Shown here: one piece after another, positions 44,574-54,045 of the stretch
Layout of the letters: every line of letters begins with the position of its first letter
Position numbering within the stretch: position 1 is the first letter of the stretch
Source of the DNA: Burkholderia humptydooensis
GTDB lineage: Bacteria > Pseudomonadota > Gammaproteobacteria > Burkholderiales > Burkholderiaceae
Length of the DNA: 64,000 nt
NCBI RefSeq assembly: GCF_001513745.1
Contig: NZ_CP013382.1
Coordinates: 1,240,001 to 1,304,000 of the forward strand
Direction of reading: 5' to 3'
Notes under the pieces: generated by a model
Database searches by the model: none
Seen by the model: the letters and a program-made list of their open reading frames with translations, nothing else
Told to the model about the DNA's origin: nothing
Made by a program: the position numbers and the translations under genes

Positions 44574-45441
44574 ATTCTCCCGAAGGTGATTGTGAGTTTT
44601 GGTGTCGGGCGTCGCCCGCGCGTGCTAAGTGTTCAAATCAACGGCGATCGAGAAGAGGTCCGCGCGCACCGGATACGGATGGACTGTGGATGTCGTCGCG
44701 CCACGGTGGAAGGCGGCGAGCGCGGGGCCGAATCGCCGGCAATCGGCTTGACCGAAGCGGCGGCGCATGGACAGGCGTCGTGGTCGATGATCCGGGGGGC
44801 TGCGATGTCGTGCTTTGCACAGGTCTGGTGAAACTCGTATTTCGAAGGTGAAGCCAATACGCAAGCTGCTGTACCTATGCACTATCGACAACGGGAGGGA
44901 TGACGCAATGGCAGGTCAGGCGAGTTGCAAATTCAATAAATTGTTACAAATTATGAGGGAAACTACCTATATGGTCAAGGCGGTATTCGTCTCTTTTTGT
45001 CTTAATCCGTCAAATTGTTTTGACCTTCTTTGCGTCGAGAGAGGAATAGGCGTTGCGGCGAAAGGGCGGACTGAATGTGCAATACACAGCTTTTTGCACA
45101 AGTCGAGCGTTTCATTGCGACGGAATTAATCCTTTTGCATCGGAAACATTATGTGCCCGACCCCGAGTGTGCCGCCGTTGCGTCGTTCGACCGGATTTTC
45201 GACCACACATGCCGGCTGCGAAGACCGCACGGCGATATTCGGCGGGTAAGCTTACCGGGGGGCGGAAGGTAAGGTTCGTATCTATCGGTTTCGCCGAGTA
45301 AGGTGGGTCGATTTGTATTCGATCATTTCGCGGATTTATGCTCGTCCATGTATAGGCAATCAGGCCGATCGTGCTCGGACGAAAGCAATTCGCTACGTAC
45401 TGCGATGCGAGTCGGCCGGCTGGCTGAATTGAATCGGACAT
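44574..45441. other. Long AT-richer region upstream of the polysaccharide operon, no gene seen
   Basis: About 870 bp with GC content well below the neighbouring genes (notably 44900-45130). It holds the operon promoter at 44950-44978. Transcription from there gives a leader of about 370 nt before the first gene. The open frames here show no homology and no typical codon bias. Confidence 0.5.
44950..44978 (-). promoter_or_regulatory. Sigma-70-type promoter of the polysaccharide operon
   Basis: Minus strand TTGACC (44978-44973), 17-bp spacer, CATAAT (44955-44950): five of six matches in each hexamer with optimal spacing. It would initiate near 44943. Confidence 0.6.
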
Positions 45442-45940
45442 TCATGCGAAGCAGCGAGTGCTGATTGCGATGACCGCAAGCAACTGGACGCGCCGCGCAC
45501 GAGGGTCTCGGCATTCGCGTCGGGGACGGACGAGGCGGCGGCGAAGATCGACGCAGTGTTGAGTTCGAAGGAGAGCGTCGCCGCGTTGCAACAGCAGATC
45601 GCGGAGAACAATCCGTCGGCGGGCAACTTTCAGCACGCACGCATCAAGATCAGCGATCGGATGATCGCACGGCTCAGCGCGGACCCGGACGATTTCTCGA
45701 TCGATCCGGCCGGCGTTCAGGAGCAGGCAGTCGGGATGGCGGCGCCCGTCGTGTGGTCCTGGCGGATCACGCTGAATCATTGGGGCCGGCACAGGCTTCG
45801 GCTCGTTCTCGAGGCGCTCGTCACGGTCGACGGCGGGGCCGTGCCCGCTCGCCTGACGACACTCGACAAGCCGATGCTCGTGACCGTCACGCCGCTCGGC
45901 CGGGTCAGGCGTTCGGGTGATGGTTGCCGACTGCCATGTG
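45442..45940 (+). pseudogene. Remnant of a large-protein C-terminal beta-domain
   Basis: The frame through QLDAPRTRV, LSSKESVAALQQQIAENNPSAGNFQHARIKISDRMIARLSADPDDFSI, WSWRITLNHWGRHRLRLVLEALVTVDG and LTTLDKPMLVTVTPLGRV resembles a C-terminal domain I recall from bacterial caspase-like, TIR and CHAT proteins, where a membrane span follows. Both the N-terminal part of the protein and the C-terminal hydrophobic anchor are missing; after about 45905 the reading frame loses similarity. The only in-frame ATG (45555 region) is internal to the domain. I treat it as a fragment, not a gene. Confidence 0.45.
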
Positions 45941-46026
45941 TACCTCCCTGTGGTTTGAGTTCATCGGACGGCGCGAGGCCGTTCCGTATCGCGTGTGGCT
46001 GGAGAAAGCGGGATCGCAACAAACTA

Positions 46027-46044
46027 TTACATTGAATGATGTAA
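46027..46044. promoter_or_regulatory. Palindromic operator-like site upstream of the antiporter gene
   Basis: TTACAT-TGAATG-ATGTAA, a perfect 6-bp inverted repeat. The segment TTACATTGAATG recurs with one change as TTACATTCAATG at 46116-46127, just before the antiporter ATG. The pair could be binding sites of an unidentified regulator. Confidence 0.35.
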
Positions 46045-46135
46045 CGATGATAATCGCTTGGCCGGTTCGCACATTTGTCGCCGCAATCCCTTATTCTTCA
46101 ATTCTTACGAAATAGTTACATTCAATGGAGCACGG

Positions 46136-47884
46136 ATGCCTCATGACATCAGCCTGATTGCACTGCTCGCGGCCGGTTTCGGTCTCGCGATGATCCTCGG
46201 TTACTTCGCGTCGCTGCTGAAGATGCCGCCGCTCGTTGGCTATCTGCTCGCCGGCATCGTGATCGGCCCCGGCACGCCCGGCTTCGTCGGCGATCTCGCG
46301 CTCGCGCAGCAGCTCGCCGAAATCGGCGTGATGCTGTTGATGTTCGGCGTCGGCCTGCATTTCTCGCTCGGCGATCTGCTCGCGGTGCGCAAGATCGCGC
46401 TGCCCGGCGCGATCGTCCAGATCGCGGTCGCGACCGCGCTCGGCGGAGGGCTCGCGCTCTTATGGGGCTGGAATATCGGCGGCGCGCTCGTGTTCGGCCT
46501 CGCGCTGTCGGTCGCGAGCACGGTGGTGCTGCTGCGCGCGCTCGAAGGGCGCGGGCTCATCGAATCGGTCAACGGGCGGATCGCGGTCGGCTGGCTCGTC
46601 GTCGAGGATCTCGTGATGGTGCTCGTGCTCGTGCTGCTGCCGCCGCTCGCGGGGCTCCTCGGCGGCGGCGCGAACGCGCCCGGCGAACCGGCCGCGCACG
46701 CGGGCGACGCAGGCGCCAGCCTGTGGGGCGCGCTCGGCGTCACGCTGCTGAAGGTCGCGGCGTTCGTCGCGCTGATGCTCGTCGTCGGCAAGCGCGTGTT
46801 TCCGCGCATCCTGTGGCTCGTCGCGCGCACCGGCTCGCGCGAGCTGTTCACGCTGTGCATGATCGCGGCGGCGGTCGGCGTCGCGTTCGGCGCGGCGAAG
46901 CTGTTCGACGTGTCGTTCGCGCTCGGCGCGTTCTTCGCCGGGATGATGATGCGCGAATCGGAATTCAGCCGCCGCGCGGCCGACGAGACGCTGCCGCTGC
47001 GCGACGCGTTCTCGGTCCTCTTCTTCATCTCGGTCGGCATGCTGTTCGATCCGCGCGTGCTGATCGACCAGCCGCTGCACGTGCTCGAAGTGGCCGCGAT
47101 CGTCGTGCTCGGCAAGACGCTCGCGGCGGTCGCGCTCGTGCTCGCGTTCCGCTATCCGCTGAACACCGCGCTCACGGTCGGCGCGGGCCTCGCGCAGATC
47201 GGCGAGTTCTCGTTCATCCTCGCGAGCCTCGGGCGCGGGCTCGGGCTGCTGTCGGCCGAAGGGCAGAGCCTGATTCTCGCGGTCGCGCTGCTGTCGATCG
47301 CGCTCAACACGCTGCTGTTCGCCGCGATCGATCCGGCGCTCGCGTGGGTCCGCAAGCACTCGGCGTTCGCGCGCCGGCTCGAGTCGCGCGACGATCCGCT
47401 CGCCGCGCTGCCGATGTCGACGCCGCAGACGCATCTGACGGGGCAGGTGGTGATCGTCGGCTACGGGCGCGTCGGCACGCGGATCGCGCACGCGCTCGAT
47501 GCGCGCGGGATCGCGTATGTCGTCGTCGAGCAGAACCGCGAGACGGTCGAGAAACTGCGCGCGGACGGCGTGGCGGCGGTGTCCGGCGACGCGATCGAGC
47601 CGATCGTGCTCGTGCAGGCGCACATCGCGCGCGCGGGGATGCTCGTCGTCACGCTGCCGGACGTGTTCGACGTGCGGCAGATCGTCGACATCGCGCGCAC
47701 GCTGAACCCCGCGATCGAGGTTGCGCTCTGCACGAACAGCGACGAAGAGGCGGCGCTGCTCGCGAGCGAAGGGATGGGCGAGGTGTTCGTGAGCGAGACC
47801 GAGCTCGCGCGCGGGATGACCGAGCACGTGCTCGCGCGGATGGGCGCGGCTGAGGGCCACGCGCGGCGGGCGGCCGCGCATTGA
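46136..47884 (+). CDS. KefB/YbaL-like cation:proton antiporter (CPA2) with TrkA-N domain
   Basis: 582 residues from ATG 46136. About twelve membrane spans of the Na+/H+ exchanger fold: PPLVGYLLAGIVIGPGTPGF, FGVGLHFSLGDLL, ASTVVLLRALEGRG, ALGAFFAGMMMRESEF, FFISVGMLFDP and QIGEFSFILASLG. A cytosolic TrkA-N (RCK) Rossmann domain begins at VVIVGYGRVGTRIAHALDARG (about residue 440). The family carries out K+ or Na+ efflux coupled to proton entry, gated by nucleotide or ligand. No KefF/KefG ancillary flavoprotein is adjacent, so YbaL-type is more likely than KefB proper. Confidence 0.88.
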   Translation: MPHDISLIALLAAGFGLAMILGYFASLLKMPPLVGYLLAGIVIGPGTPGFVGDLALAQQLAEIGVMLLMFGVGLHFSLGDLLAVRKIALPGAIVQIAVATALGGGLALLWGWNIGGALVFGLALSVASTVVLLRALEGRGLIESVNGRIAVGWLVVEDLVMVLVLVLLPPLAGLLGGGANAPGEPAAHAGDAGASLWGALGVTLLKVAAFVALMLVVGKRVFPRILWLVARTGSRELFTLCMIAAAVGVAFGAAKLFDVSFALGAFFAGMMMRESEFSRRAADETLPLRDAFSVLFFISVGMLFDPRVLIDQPLHVLEVAAIVVLGKTLAAVALVLAFRYPLNTALTVGAGLAQIGEFSFILASLGRGLGLLSAEGQSLILAVALLSIALNTLLFAAIDPALAWVRKHSAFARRLESRDDPLAALPMSTPQTHLTGQVVIVGYGRVGTRIAHALDARGIAYVVVEQNRETVEKLRADGVAAVSGDAIEPIVLVQAHIARAGMLVVTLPDVFDVRQIVDIARTLNPAIEVALCTNSDEEAALLASEGMGEVFVSETELARGMTEHVLARMGAAEGHARRAAAH

Positions 47885-47927
47885 TCGAACGCGGCGGGAC
47901 GCGCGCCGGCGCGCGATGAGGGGCCGT

Positions 47928-47965
47928 CGCCCGGCGTAGCGACGCCCGGCGTAGCGACGCCCGGC
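47928..47965. repeat. Short tandem repeat, 15-bp unit
   Basis: Two complete copies and one partial copy of the 15-mer CGCCCGGCGTAGCGA, between the convergent antiporter and SDR genes. It is a multiple of three in length but lies outside coding sequence. Confidence 0.7.
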
Positions 47966-47971
47966 ACAACG

Positions 47972-48757
47972 TCAATAGAACGACTCGAGCGTCAGCTCCT
48001 GCGCCATCACGCGATTGCCCGCGAGCAGCCCGCCGTCGACGGGCAGCATCGCGCCGGTGATCGCGCGCGCCGCGTCCGACGACAGGAAGAGCGCCGCGTT
48101 CGCGACGTCCTCGGGCGTCGCGAAATCGTCGAGCGGATACCACTTCTTCAATTGCTCGAACACCTGCGGGTTCTGCCGCACCCGCGCTTCCCACGCGGGC
48201 GTTTTCACGGTGCCGGGGCACACGACGTTCGCGCGCACGCCGTCGCGCCCGTATTCGATCGCGAGCGATTTCGCGTAGCTGATCAATCCGGCCTTCGCCG
48301 CGCTATAGGCGGGGTGGCCGAGCGCGGCGACGCCGTTGACCGAGCCGACGATCGTGATCGCGCCGCGCCGCCGCGCGCGCATGCCGGCGAGCACGGCCTC
48401 GACGCTCACGTAGGTCGCGGTGAGATTCGCGTCGAGATCCGCGCGCCACGATGCGCTCGTCGTCGTGCGCAGCGTCGCCGACGCGGCGGTGCCCGCGTTC
48501 GCGACGAGCACGTCGACGGGCTCGTTCGCGAGCGCGGCCGCGAGGCGTTCGGCGTCGCTCAGATCGTCGACGATCAGTGCGACGGCCGAATTGCCCGCTG
48601 CATCGCCCAACGCGTCGACGAATGCGGCGAGCGCGGCGCGGTCGCGGTCGAGCGCGAGCACGCGGTCGCCCGCGGCGAGAAAGCGGCGCACGAGCGCCTG
48701 GCCGATGCCGCCCGCGGCGCCCGTGATCAGCGTGGTGCGTGGTGTCGTCATGCGCAT
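47972..48757 (-). CDS. SDR family oxidoreductase
   Basis: 261 residues. Classical short-chain dehydrogenase: LITGAAGGIGQALVRRF, LALDRDRAAL (Asp in place of Arg/Lys favouring NAD), VLVANAGTAA, the catalytic Ser in ITIVGSVNGVAAL, the active YSAAK, and the substrate-lid VCPGTVKTPAWEARV. The C-terminal CDGGL-type end VDGGLLAG is conserved. It is 49 bp downstream of the AraF gene on the same strand. In sugar loci of Burkholderia such SDRs act as aldose 1-dehydrogenases (L-arabinose, D-galactose, L-fucose), an inference from context. Confidence 0.82.
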   Translation of the reverse strand: MRMTTPRTTLITGAAGGIGQALVRRFLAAGDRVLALDRDRAALAAFVDALGDAAGNSAVALIVDDLSDAERLAAALANEPVDVLVANAGTAASATLRTTTSASWRADLDANLTATYVSVEAVLAGMRARRRGAITIVGSVNGVAALGHPAYSAAKAGLISYAKSLAIEYGRDGVRANVVCPGTVKTPAWEARVRQNPQVFEQLKKWYPLDDFATPEDVANAALFLSSDAARAITGAMLPVDGGLLAGNRVMAQELTLESFY

Positions 48758-48806
48758 TCCTCCGGTTCGAAACGCAACGTCGGCGCCGCTTGCCGCGCGG
48801 CTGCGC

Positions 48807-49808
48807 TCACAGCCCGAGCTGCGCGCGCGCCGTCTTCTCGTTCGCGCGCGTGATCAGCGTGCCGGACGTCAGCACGAGCGGCGGCGGCGTCCGGTTCTGC
48901 GTGATCCAGTCGTACATGTTGACCGACGTGTCGTAGCCGTGCAGCCGCGGATTCAGCAGGATCGAGCCGAAAAAGCCCGTCGGCTTCGGTTTCGCGAATT
49001 CGTTCAGCGCGACCTGGCTGCCGTTGATGCCGACCGCGATCATGTCGTCCGCGCCGATGCCGCGACCTTCGCCCGCGCGCACCGCGCCGACCGTCGTGTC
49101 GTCATTCGATCCGAACGCCACCCAGTGCCTGAAGTTCCGATGCTTGGTGAACGCGATGTTGGCGGCGTTGAACGCGCCTTCGGTGTCGGCCGTCATCTCC
49201 GGCGCGTCGACGACGTTCGCGGCCGGAAAGCCGGCGGCCTTCAGCGCGTCGACCGCGCCCGTCGTGCGCTCGCGCGCGGTCGGCAACTGGTCGTACGCGA
49301 GTCGCAGCACGCCGACCTCGGCCGGGTTCCAGCCGCGCCGCTTCGCCTCGGCGGCGATCGCTTCGCCGACCTGCCCGCCGATCCTGTATGCGGAGATGCC
49401 CATGTGCGGCACGTCGGCAAGCGGCGCGCCGCGCCCGTCGACGAGCTGGTCGTCGACCGACATCAGCTTCATCCCGGCGCGCTTCGCCTTCGCGGCGATG
49501 CCGGGGCCGAGCTTCACGTCGGGCGCGCAGATGATCACGCCCTGCGCTTTTTGCGCGGCGAGGCTGTCGAGCGCGGTCGATACTTTCTCGCCGCTCGGCG
49601 CGGCGATCTTCACGAGCGTGAAATGCCTGTCTTTCGCCGCCTGCTCGGCGAAGCGCCATTCGTCCTGAAACCACGGGTCGTCGGGCTGCTTGACGACGAA
49701 GCCGATCTTCACCGGGGCCGTGCCTTGCGCACGCGCGGGCGCCGCCGCCGACAAACCGGCGGCGAGGCTCGCGCAAACGAGGGCGGCTTGGGGCCAACGC
49801 AATCCCAT
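48807..49808 (-). CDS. araF: L-arabinose ABC transporter periplasmic binding protein (AraF-like)
   Basis: 333 residues with a Sec signal peptide (LVCASLAAGLSAAAPARAQG). The mature part matches AraF closely: KIGFVVKQPDDPWFQDEWRFAEQA, KIAAPSGEKVSTALDSLAAQKAQGVIICAPDVKLG, SVDDQLVDGRG, RERTTGAVDALKAAGFP, VGINGSQVALNEFAKPKPTGFFGSILLNPRLHGY. AraG (ATPase) and AraH (permease), which normally accompany it, are not in the window. The next minus-strand gene is an SDR and the upstream gene is FtsI-like. Either the transporter partners are elsewhere or an arabinose operon has been partly deleted. Confidence 0.88.
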   Translation of the reverse strand: MGLRWPQAALVCASLAAGLSAAAPARAQGTAPVKIGFVVKQPDDPWFQDEWRFAEQAAKDRHFTLVKIAAPSGEKVSTALDSLAAQKAQGVIICAPDVKLGPGIAAKAKRAGMKLMSVDDQLVDGRGAPLADVPHMGISAYRIGGQVGEAIAAEAKRRGWNPAEVGVLRLAYDQLPTARERTTGAVDALKAAGFPAANVVDAPEMTADTEGAFNAANIAFTKHRNFRHWVAFGSNDDTTVGAVRAGEGRGIGADDMIAVGINGSQVALNEFAKPKPTGFFGSILLNPRLHGYDTSVNMYDWITQNRTPPPLVLTSGTLITRANEKTARAQLGL

Positions 49809-50089
49809 GAGCGTCTCCTTCGTGCTCCGTTTTATGGATGCGGCCTTGCGAGCCGCGCAACGGCATGCATGTCGTGCGGCAGATTGTAGGAGGCGGGTCG
49901 GCGGGCTTCCAAATAATGCGAGGCGATCCTAGAGAATGGGATCGGGGCGGCGGGGCGAAGGTGGGGCGTGGGATCGAAAAACCGAAAAACTGAAACGCCG
50001 AAGAGGCGAAGCCGCCGAAGCAGCAAAGATCGAAGGCGGCGGCGTATCGAGCGAAGGGAAAGAATCGCGTCGGCCGCCGCCCGGCTCCG

Positions 50090-51880
50090 TCACGTCCTCG
50101 CTTTCGCCGGCGGCTTCGCGCCGCCTGCACTCGTCGCCGGCTTGTCGGCGACGACGGGCGCGTCGGGCGGCACGCCGAGCAGTTGCAGCGAGCCGCTCAT
50201 CACCGACGAGAACACCGGCCCCGCGACCGTGCCGCCGTAATAGCTCCGCGCGGCCGGCTCGTCGATCATCACGGCGATGATGAGGCGCGGATGACTCATC
50301 GGCGCCATCCCGGCAAAGAGCGCCCGGTACTTGCCCTTCGCGTACGACGCGCCCACCTGCTTGCGCGCGGTCCCCGTCTTGCCGCCGACGCGGTAGCCGT
50401 CGACACGCGCCGCGCGCCCGGTGCCGCCCTGGCCGACCGCCATCTCGAGCATCGAGCGGATCGCCGCCGCGGTGGCGGGCGTCGTCACGCGATGGCCGCG
50501 GTGCGTATCGGCCGATTGCGGATCGGCGTTCGCCTTCAGCAGCGACACCGGATGGATCGTGCCGTCGCCCGCATACGCGGTGTAGACCTGCGCAATCTGC
50601 AGCAGCGACGCCGACAGCCCGTAGCCGTATGCCATCGTCGCCTGCTCGATCGGCCGCCAGCGTTTGTACGGACGCAGCCGCCCGGACGCGACGCCAGGGA
50701 ACGTCAGCTCCGGCGCGCGGCCGATGCCGTATTCCTGGTACTTGTTCCAGATCGTCTCGGCGGGCAGGTTGAGCGCGAGCTTCGCGAGCGCGATGTTGCT
50801 CGACATCTGCAGCGCCTGCGCCACCGTGATCGCGCCGTGGTTCGACGTGTCGTGAATCACGTTCGGGCCGATCCTGTATGAGCCCGGCGAGGTATCGACG
50901 ATCGTCTGCGGCCGCACCTTGCCCGTGTCGATCGACAGCGCGACGACGACCGGCTTGATCGTCGAGCCCGGCTCGAACGTGTCGATCACCGCGCGGTTGC
51001 GCAACTGCTGGCCCGTCAGGCGCGCGCGATCGTTCGGGTCGAACGTCGGATAGTTCGCGAGCGCGAGGATTTCGCCGTTCTGCGCGTCGAGCACGACGAC
51101 GCTGCCCGCCTGCGCATTGTTCGCGATGATCGTCGATTTGAGCTGCGCGTACGCGAGTTGCTGAATCCGCCGGTCGATCGTCAGCTCGATCGTCGCGCCG
51201 TGCTGCGCGGGCACGAGCGGGCCGGTATCGGAGACGATCCGGCCGAGCCGGTCGCGGATCACCTGGCGCTGGCCCGCGGTGCCGGACAGCCGCCCGTTCG
51301 CGGCAAGCTCGACGCCTTCCTGCCCGTGATCCTCGACGTTCGTGAAGCCGACGACGTGCGCGGCCGATTCGCCTTCCGGATAGAAGCGCTTCGAATCGGC
51401 GACTTGCGTGACGCCGTCGATGTCGAGCTTTTCGATGCGGGCAGCCGTTTCGGGATCGACCTGGCGCTTGAGCAGCACGAACGAGCGATCGCCCGTCAGG
51501 CGCCGCCGCACTTCGGCGAGCGGCATGTCGAGCAGTTTCGCGAGCGGCGCGTATGCAACCTCGTCGACCTGTTTCGGATTCGCCCAGATTTCATAGGTCG
51601 TGAGGCTCACGGCGAGCAGCGCGCCGTTGCGATCGACGATGCTGCCGCGCATCGCGCCGAGCTCGATCGTGCGCTGATAGCGCTTCTGGCCCTGACCGAC
51701 GTAGAAATCCTGGTTCGCGACCTGCACCCAGAACGCGCGGGCGATCAGCGTGCCGAACGCGAGGAACACGAGGATCACGACGAGTTTCGAGCGCCACATC
51801 GGCAGGCTCGTCGGCAGCATCGGACTTTTCGCGACGGCGACGTAAGGATCGGACGACTTCGGTTTTTTGTTCAGGCGCAT
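50090..51880 (-). CDS. FtsI-type peptidoglycan transpeptidase (PBP2/PBP3 class B)
   Basis: 596 residues from ATG 51880; the longer open frame upstream has no homologous sequence. One N-terminal membrane span (KLVVILVFLAFGTLIARAFWVQ). The pedestal domain starts with RGSIVDRNGALLAVSLTTYEIWANP, and the transpeptidase domain has the SxxK GSTIKP, SxN as MSSN, and KTG in GGKTGTARK. It crosslinks septal peptidoglycan. It is not in the mra/fts cell-wall cluster, so it is probably a second PBP3. A PBP3 paralogue on the second chromosome is known in B. pseudomallei. Ending (PPAKART) is normal. Confidence 0.88.
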   Translation of the reverse strand: MRLNKKPKSSDPYVAVAKSPMLPTSLPMWRSKLVVILVFLAFGTLIARAFWVQVANQDFYVGQGQKRYQRTIELGAMRGSIVDRNGALLAVSLTTYEIWANPKQVDEVAYAPLAKLLDMPLAEVRRRLTGDRSFVLLKRQVDPETAARIEKLDIDGVTQVADSKRFYPEGESAAHVVGFTNVEDHGQEGVELAANGRLSGTAGQRQVIRDRLGRIVSDTGPLVPAQHGATIELTIDRRIQQLAYAQLKSTIIANNAQAGSVVVLDAQNGEILALANYPTFDPNDRARLTGQQLRNRAVIDTFEPGSTIKPVVVALSIDTGKVRPQTIVDTSPGSYRIGPNVIHDTSNHGAITVAQALQMSSNIALAKLALNLPAETIWNKYQEYGIGRAPELTFPGVASGRLRPYKRWRPIEQATMAYGYGLSASLLQIAQVYTAYAGDGTIHPVSLLKANADPQSADTHRGHRVTTPATAAAIRSMLEMAVGQGGTGRAARVDGYRVGGKTGTARKQVGASYAKGKYRALFAGMAPMSHPRLIIAVMIDEPAARSYYGGTVAGPVFSSVMSGSLQLLGVPPDAPVVADKPATSAGGAKPPAKART

Positions 51881-52360
51881 GGGCTGGCTATCGCTGGGCA
51901 GGACGGCGGATCGCGTCCCGAAGATGGAATTGTAATGAATGAGTAATGATTTCGTCTGGTTTGGCGGCCAAATCGTTGAAAAATCTGACAAACCGTCAAG
52001 AACCGCGCGTAGCGCCGGGACCGGCGCGGGGTGAAATAGGGAGCGCGGCGCGCGGACACGTCGATCAGCGGGCGCGAGATCGCCCCAATGTGGCGAAAGA
52101 GCCGGCGTTCGGCGAACGGAAACGGGCGAATCGCGAATAGTGGCCGGACGCGGCGCGTCGGCAGTGCAGGCAGAAAAACGTCGGCTCGTGACGATCGTCC
52201 GCGCGACGTCGTTCAACGCAAACCAGTCCACCGCAATTCTGCGTGCCGCGGCGGGAGTGTAGGGCGGTCAGCGCACGTTTGCGAGCGTGCGAATGGCGAG
52301 GGCGCGGCTGCACAGCGAGAAAGGGATGCCGGCGCGGCAAAAAAAGGATGCAGTCCGACG
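51881..52360. other. Intergenic region between FtsI and chemoreceptor genes, no gene seen
   Basis: About 480 bp. An AT-richer part around 51925-52010 precedes the transpeptidase start and should hold its promoter. Minus-strand TTGACG near 51995 is a possible -35 element, but a good -10 at the right distance is not evident. The remaining part is GC-rich without gene-like open frames. Confidence 0.4.
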
Positions 52361-52394
52361 AAAGAAGAAACGGAGCGGCCGGGCCGCCCCGTTT
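52361..52394 (-). terminator. Probable terminator of the chemoreceptor gene
   Basis: On the minus strand, AAACGGGGCG pairs with CGCTCCGTTT around a GC loop (52368-52394), followed by CTTCTTTCG. It starts 17 bp after the chemoreceptor stop codon. The T run is broken, so efficiency is uncertain. Confidence 0.5.
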
Positions 52395-52410
52395 CGCCCG
52401 CCGGCGCCGA

Positions 52411-53964
52411 TCAGGCGGGCAGCGCGAACTGCGCGACCGCGGAGCGCAGCGCGTCCGCCTGATCCTTCAGCGAGTGCGCGGCGGCGGCCGCCTGCTCGAC
52501 GAGCGCGGCGTTCTGCTGCGTGACCTGGTCCATCTCGCCGACCGCGCGATTGACCTGGTCGATGCCCGCGCTCTGTTCGCGCGACGCGTGGCTGATTTCC
52601 TCGAGGATTTCGTTCACGCGCCTCACCGATTGCACGATTTCCGTCATCGTCGTGCCCGCGCGCGTGACGAGCGTCGCGCCGTGCTCGACCGTCGTGTTCG
52701 ACGTCTCGATCAGCGACTTGATTTCCTTCGCGGCCGTCGCCGAGCGCTGCGCGAGCGTGCGCACCTCGCCCGCGACGACCGCGAAGCCGCGTCCCTGTTC
52801 GCCCGCGCGCGCCGCCTCGACGGCCGCATTGAGCGCAAGGATGTTGGTCTGGAACGCGATGCCGTCGATCACGCCGATGATGTCGCCGATCTTGCGCGAC
52901 GCGTCGGTGATGTCGTCCATCGTCCGCACGACGTCGTCGACGACCGCGCTGCCGCGCGTCGCGACCTGCGCCGCCTGGTCGGCGAGCTCGGCCGCTTGCG
53001 ACGCGCTGTCGGCGTTCTGCTTCACGTTCGTCGTCATCTCGTCCATGCTCGACGCGGTCTCGACGAGCGCGGCCGCCTGCTGCTCGGTGCGCTGCGACAG
53101 ATCGGTGTTGCCGGCCGCGATCTCCGATGCGCCCACGTTGATGTTCTCGGTGCCGAGCCGCACGCGCGACACCATGTCGATGAGCGCCGTCTGCATCGTG
53201 TGCAGCGCGTGCAGGAGGCTCTTGCGGTCGCCGTGGCGAATGTCGACGTGCGCGGTCAGGTCGCCCTGCGAGATCCGCTGCGCGGTCGCGACGGCCGCCT
53301 CGAGGGCGCCGCCGAGGCTGCTGCGCACGCTGCGCAGCACGAGCACCATCAGGATCGTCGCGGCGACGCCGAGCACGACCGTCATCGCGAGCCAGCGGGC
53401 GGTGTTCGCGAGCATGGCGGCCTGCAGGTCGTCCATGTACATGCCGGTCACGATGTACCAGTCCCACGGCGCGAAATGGCGAACGGCGCTCGTCTTGTCG
53501 ATCGGCTTGTCGGCGCCCGGCTTCGGCCACATGTAGTCGACGAAGCCGAGGCCGCCTTGCGCGTTGCCCGCCTTGGCGATTTCGACGAACAGGTGCTTGC
53601 CGCCCGGATCGGTGAAGCCGGATACGTCCTTGCCGTTCAGTTCCGGCTTGATCGGATGCATGACGACGACGGGCTTCGAATCGTTGATCGACAGATAGCC
53701 GTCCTTGCCGTAGCGCATCGCGGCGATTGCTTCGAGCGCGGCGCGCTTCGCGTCCGCCTCGGGCATCGCGTTCTGCTGCGACAGCTTGTAGAAATGATCG
53801 CTGACGCTGTATGCCTGCGCGGTCAGATACCCGAGCTGCTCGCGCCGGTCCGCAATCATCGACGAGCGGTTCTGCCACGCCCCGGTCGCCCCGATCAGCA
53901 GCAGGCCGATCCAGAGGATGACGATCATCGACGTGAGCTTTTGGTTCAGTGAAAGAGAGCGCAT
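52411..53964 (-). CDS. Methyl-accepting chemotaxis protein with single Cache sensor
   Basis: 517 residues. Membrane span about 10-30, periplasmic single-Cache domain (residues 35-190; [29 protein letters not shown] and [15 protein letters not shown]), second span about 190-210, HAMP domain, then the signalling domain. The conserved hairpin [48 protein letters not shown] is intact. It detects a small ligand, often an organic acid in this Cache group, and controls CheA. The last residues FALPA do not carry a CheR-binding pentapeptide. Upstream, a sigma-28-type -10 element is visible at 54009-54016. Confidence 0.92.
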   Translation of the reverse strand: MRSLSLNQKLTSMIVILWIGLLLIGATGAWQNRSSMIADRREQLGYLTAQAYSVSDHFYKLSQQNAMPEADAKRAALEAIAAMRYGKDGYLSINDSKPVVVMHPIKPELNGKDVSGFTDPGGKHLFVEIAKAGNAQGGLGFVDYMWPKPGADKPIDKTSAVRHFAPWDWYIVTGMYMDDLQAAMLANTARWLAMTVVLGVAATILMVLVLRSVRSSLGGALEAAVATAQRISQGDLTAHVDIRHGDRKSLLHALHTMQTALIDMVSRVRLGTENINVGASEIAAGNTDLSQRTEQQAAALVETASSMDEMTTNVKQNADSASQAAELADQAAQVATRGSAVVDDVVRTMDDITDASRKIGDIIGVIDGIAFQTNILALNAAVEAARAGEQGRGFAVVAGEVRTLAQRSATAAKEIKSLIETSNTTVEHGATLVTRAGTTMTEIVQSVRRVNEILEEISHASREQSAGIDQVNRAVGEMDQVTQQNAALVEQAAAAAHSLKDQADALRSAVAQFALPA

Positions 53965-54008
53965 GGTGGGTGTCGTGGGGCGGCTGACGCATGGGGACGA
54001 ATGCCTGT

Positions 54009-54016
54009 TTATCGGC
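54009..54016 (-). promoter_or_regulatory. Possible sigma-28 (FliA) -10 element of the chemoreceptor gene
   Basis: Minus strand GCCGATAA, a perfect match to the flagellar sigma-28 -10 consensus, 45 bp before the chemoreceptor ATG. The expected TAAA-type -35 box is not present at the usual distance, so this is only a suggestion. Confidence 0.4.
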
Positions 54017-54045
54017 GCGGGAGACGGGGGGCGCAGGCGGGTATT

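Noticed and set aside
45053..45301. Small open frames in the AT-rich region before the polysaccharide operon
   Set aside because: They overlap each other in different frames, show no homology and no ribosome site; more likely non-coding.
51881..52231. N-terminal extension of the FtsI frame to 52231
   Set aside because: Residues before the ATG at 51880 have no similarity to transpeptidases and no ribosome site; the extension crosses the promoter region.
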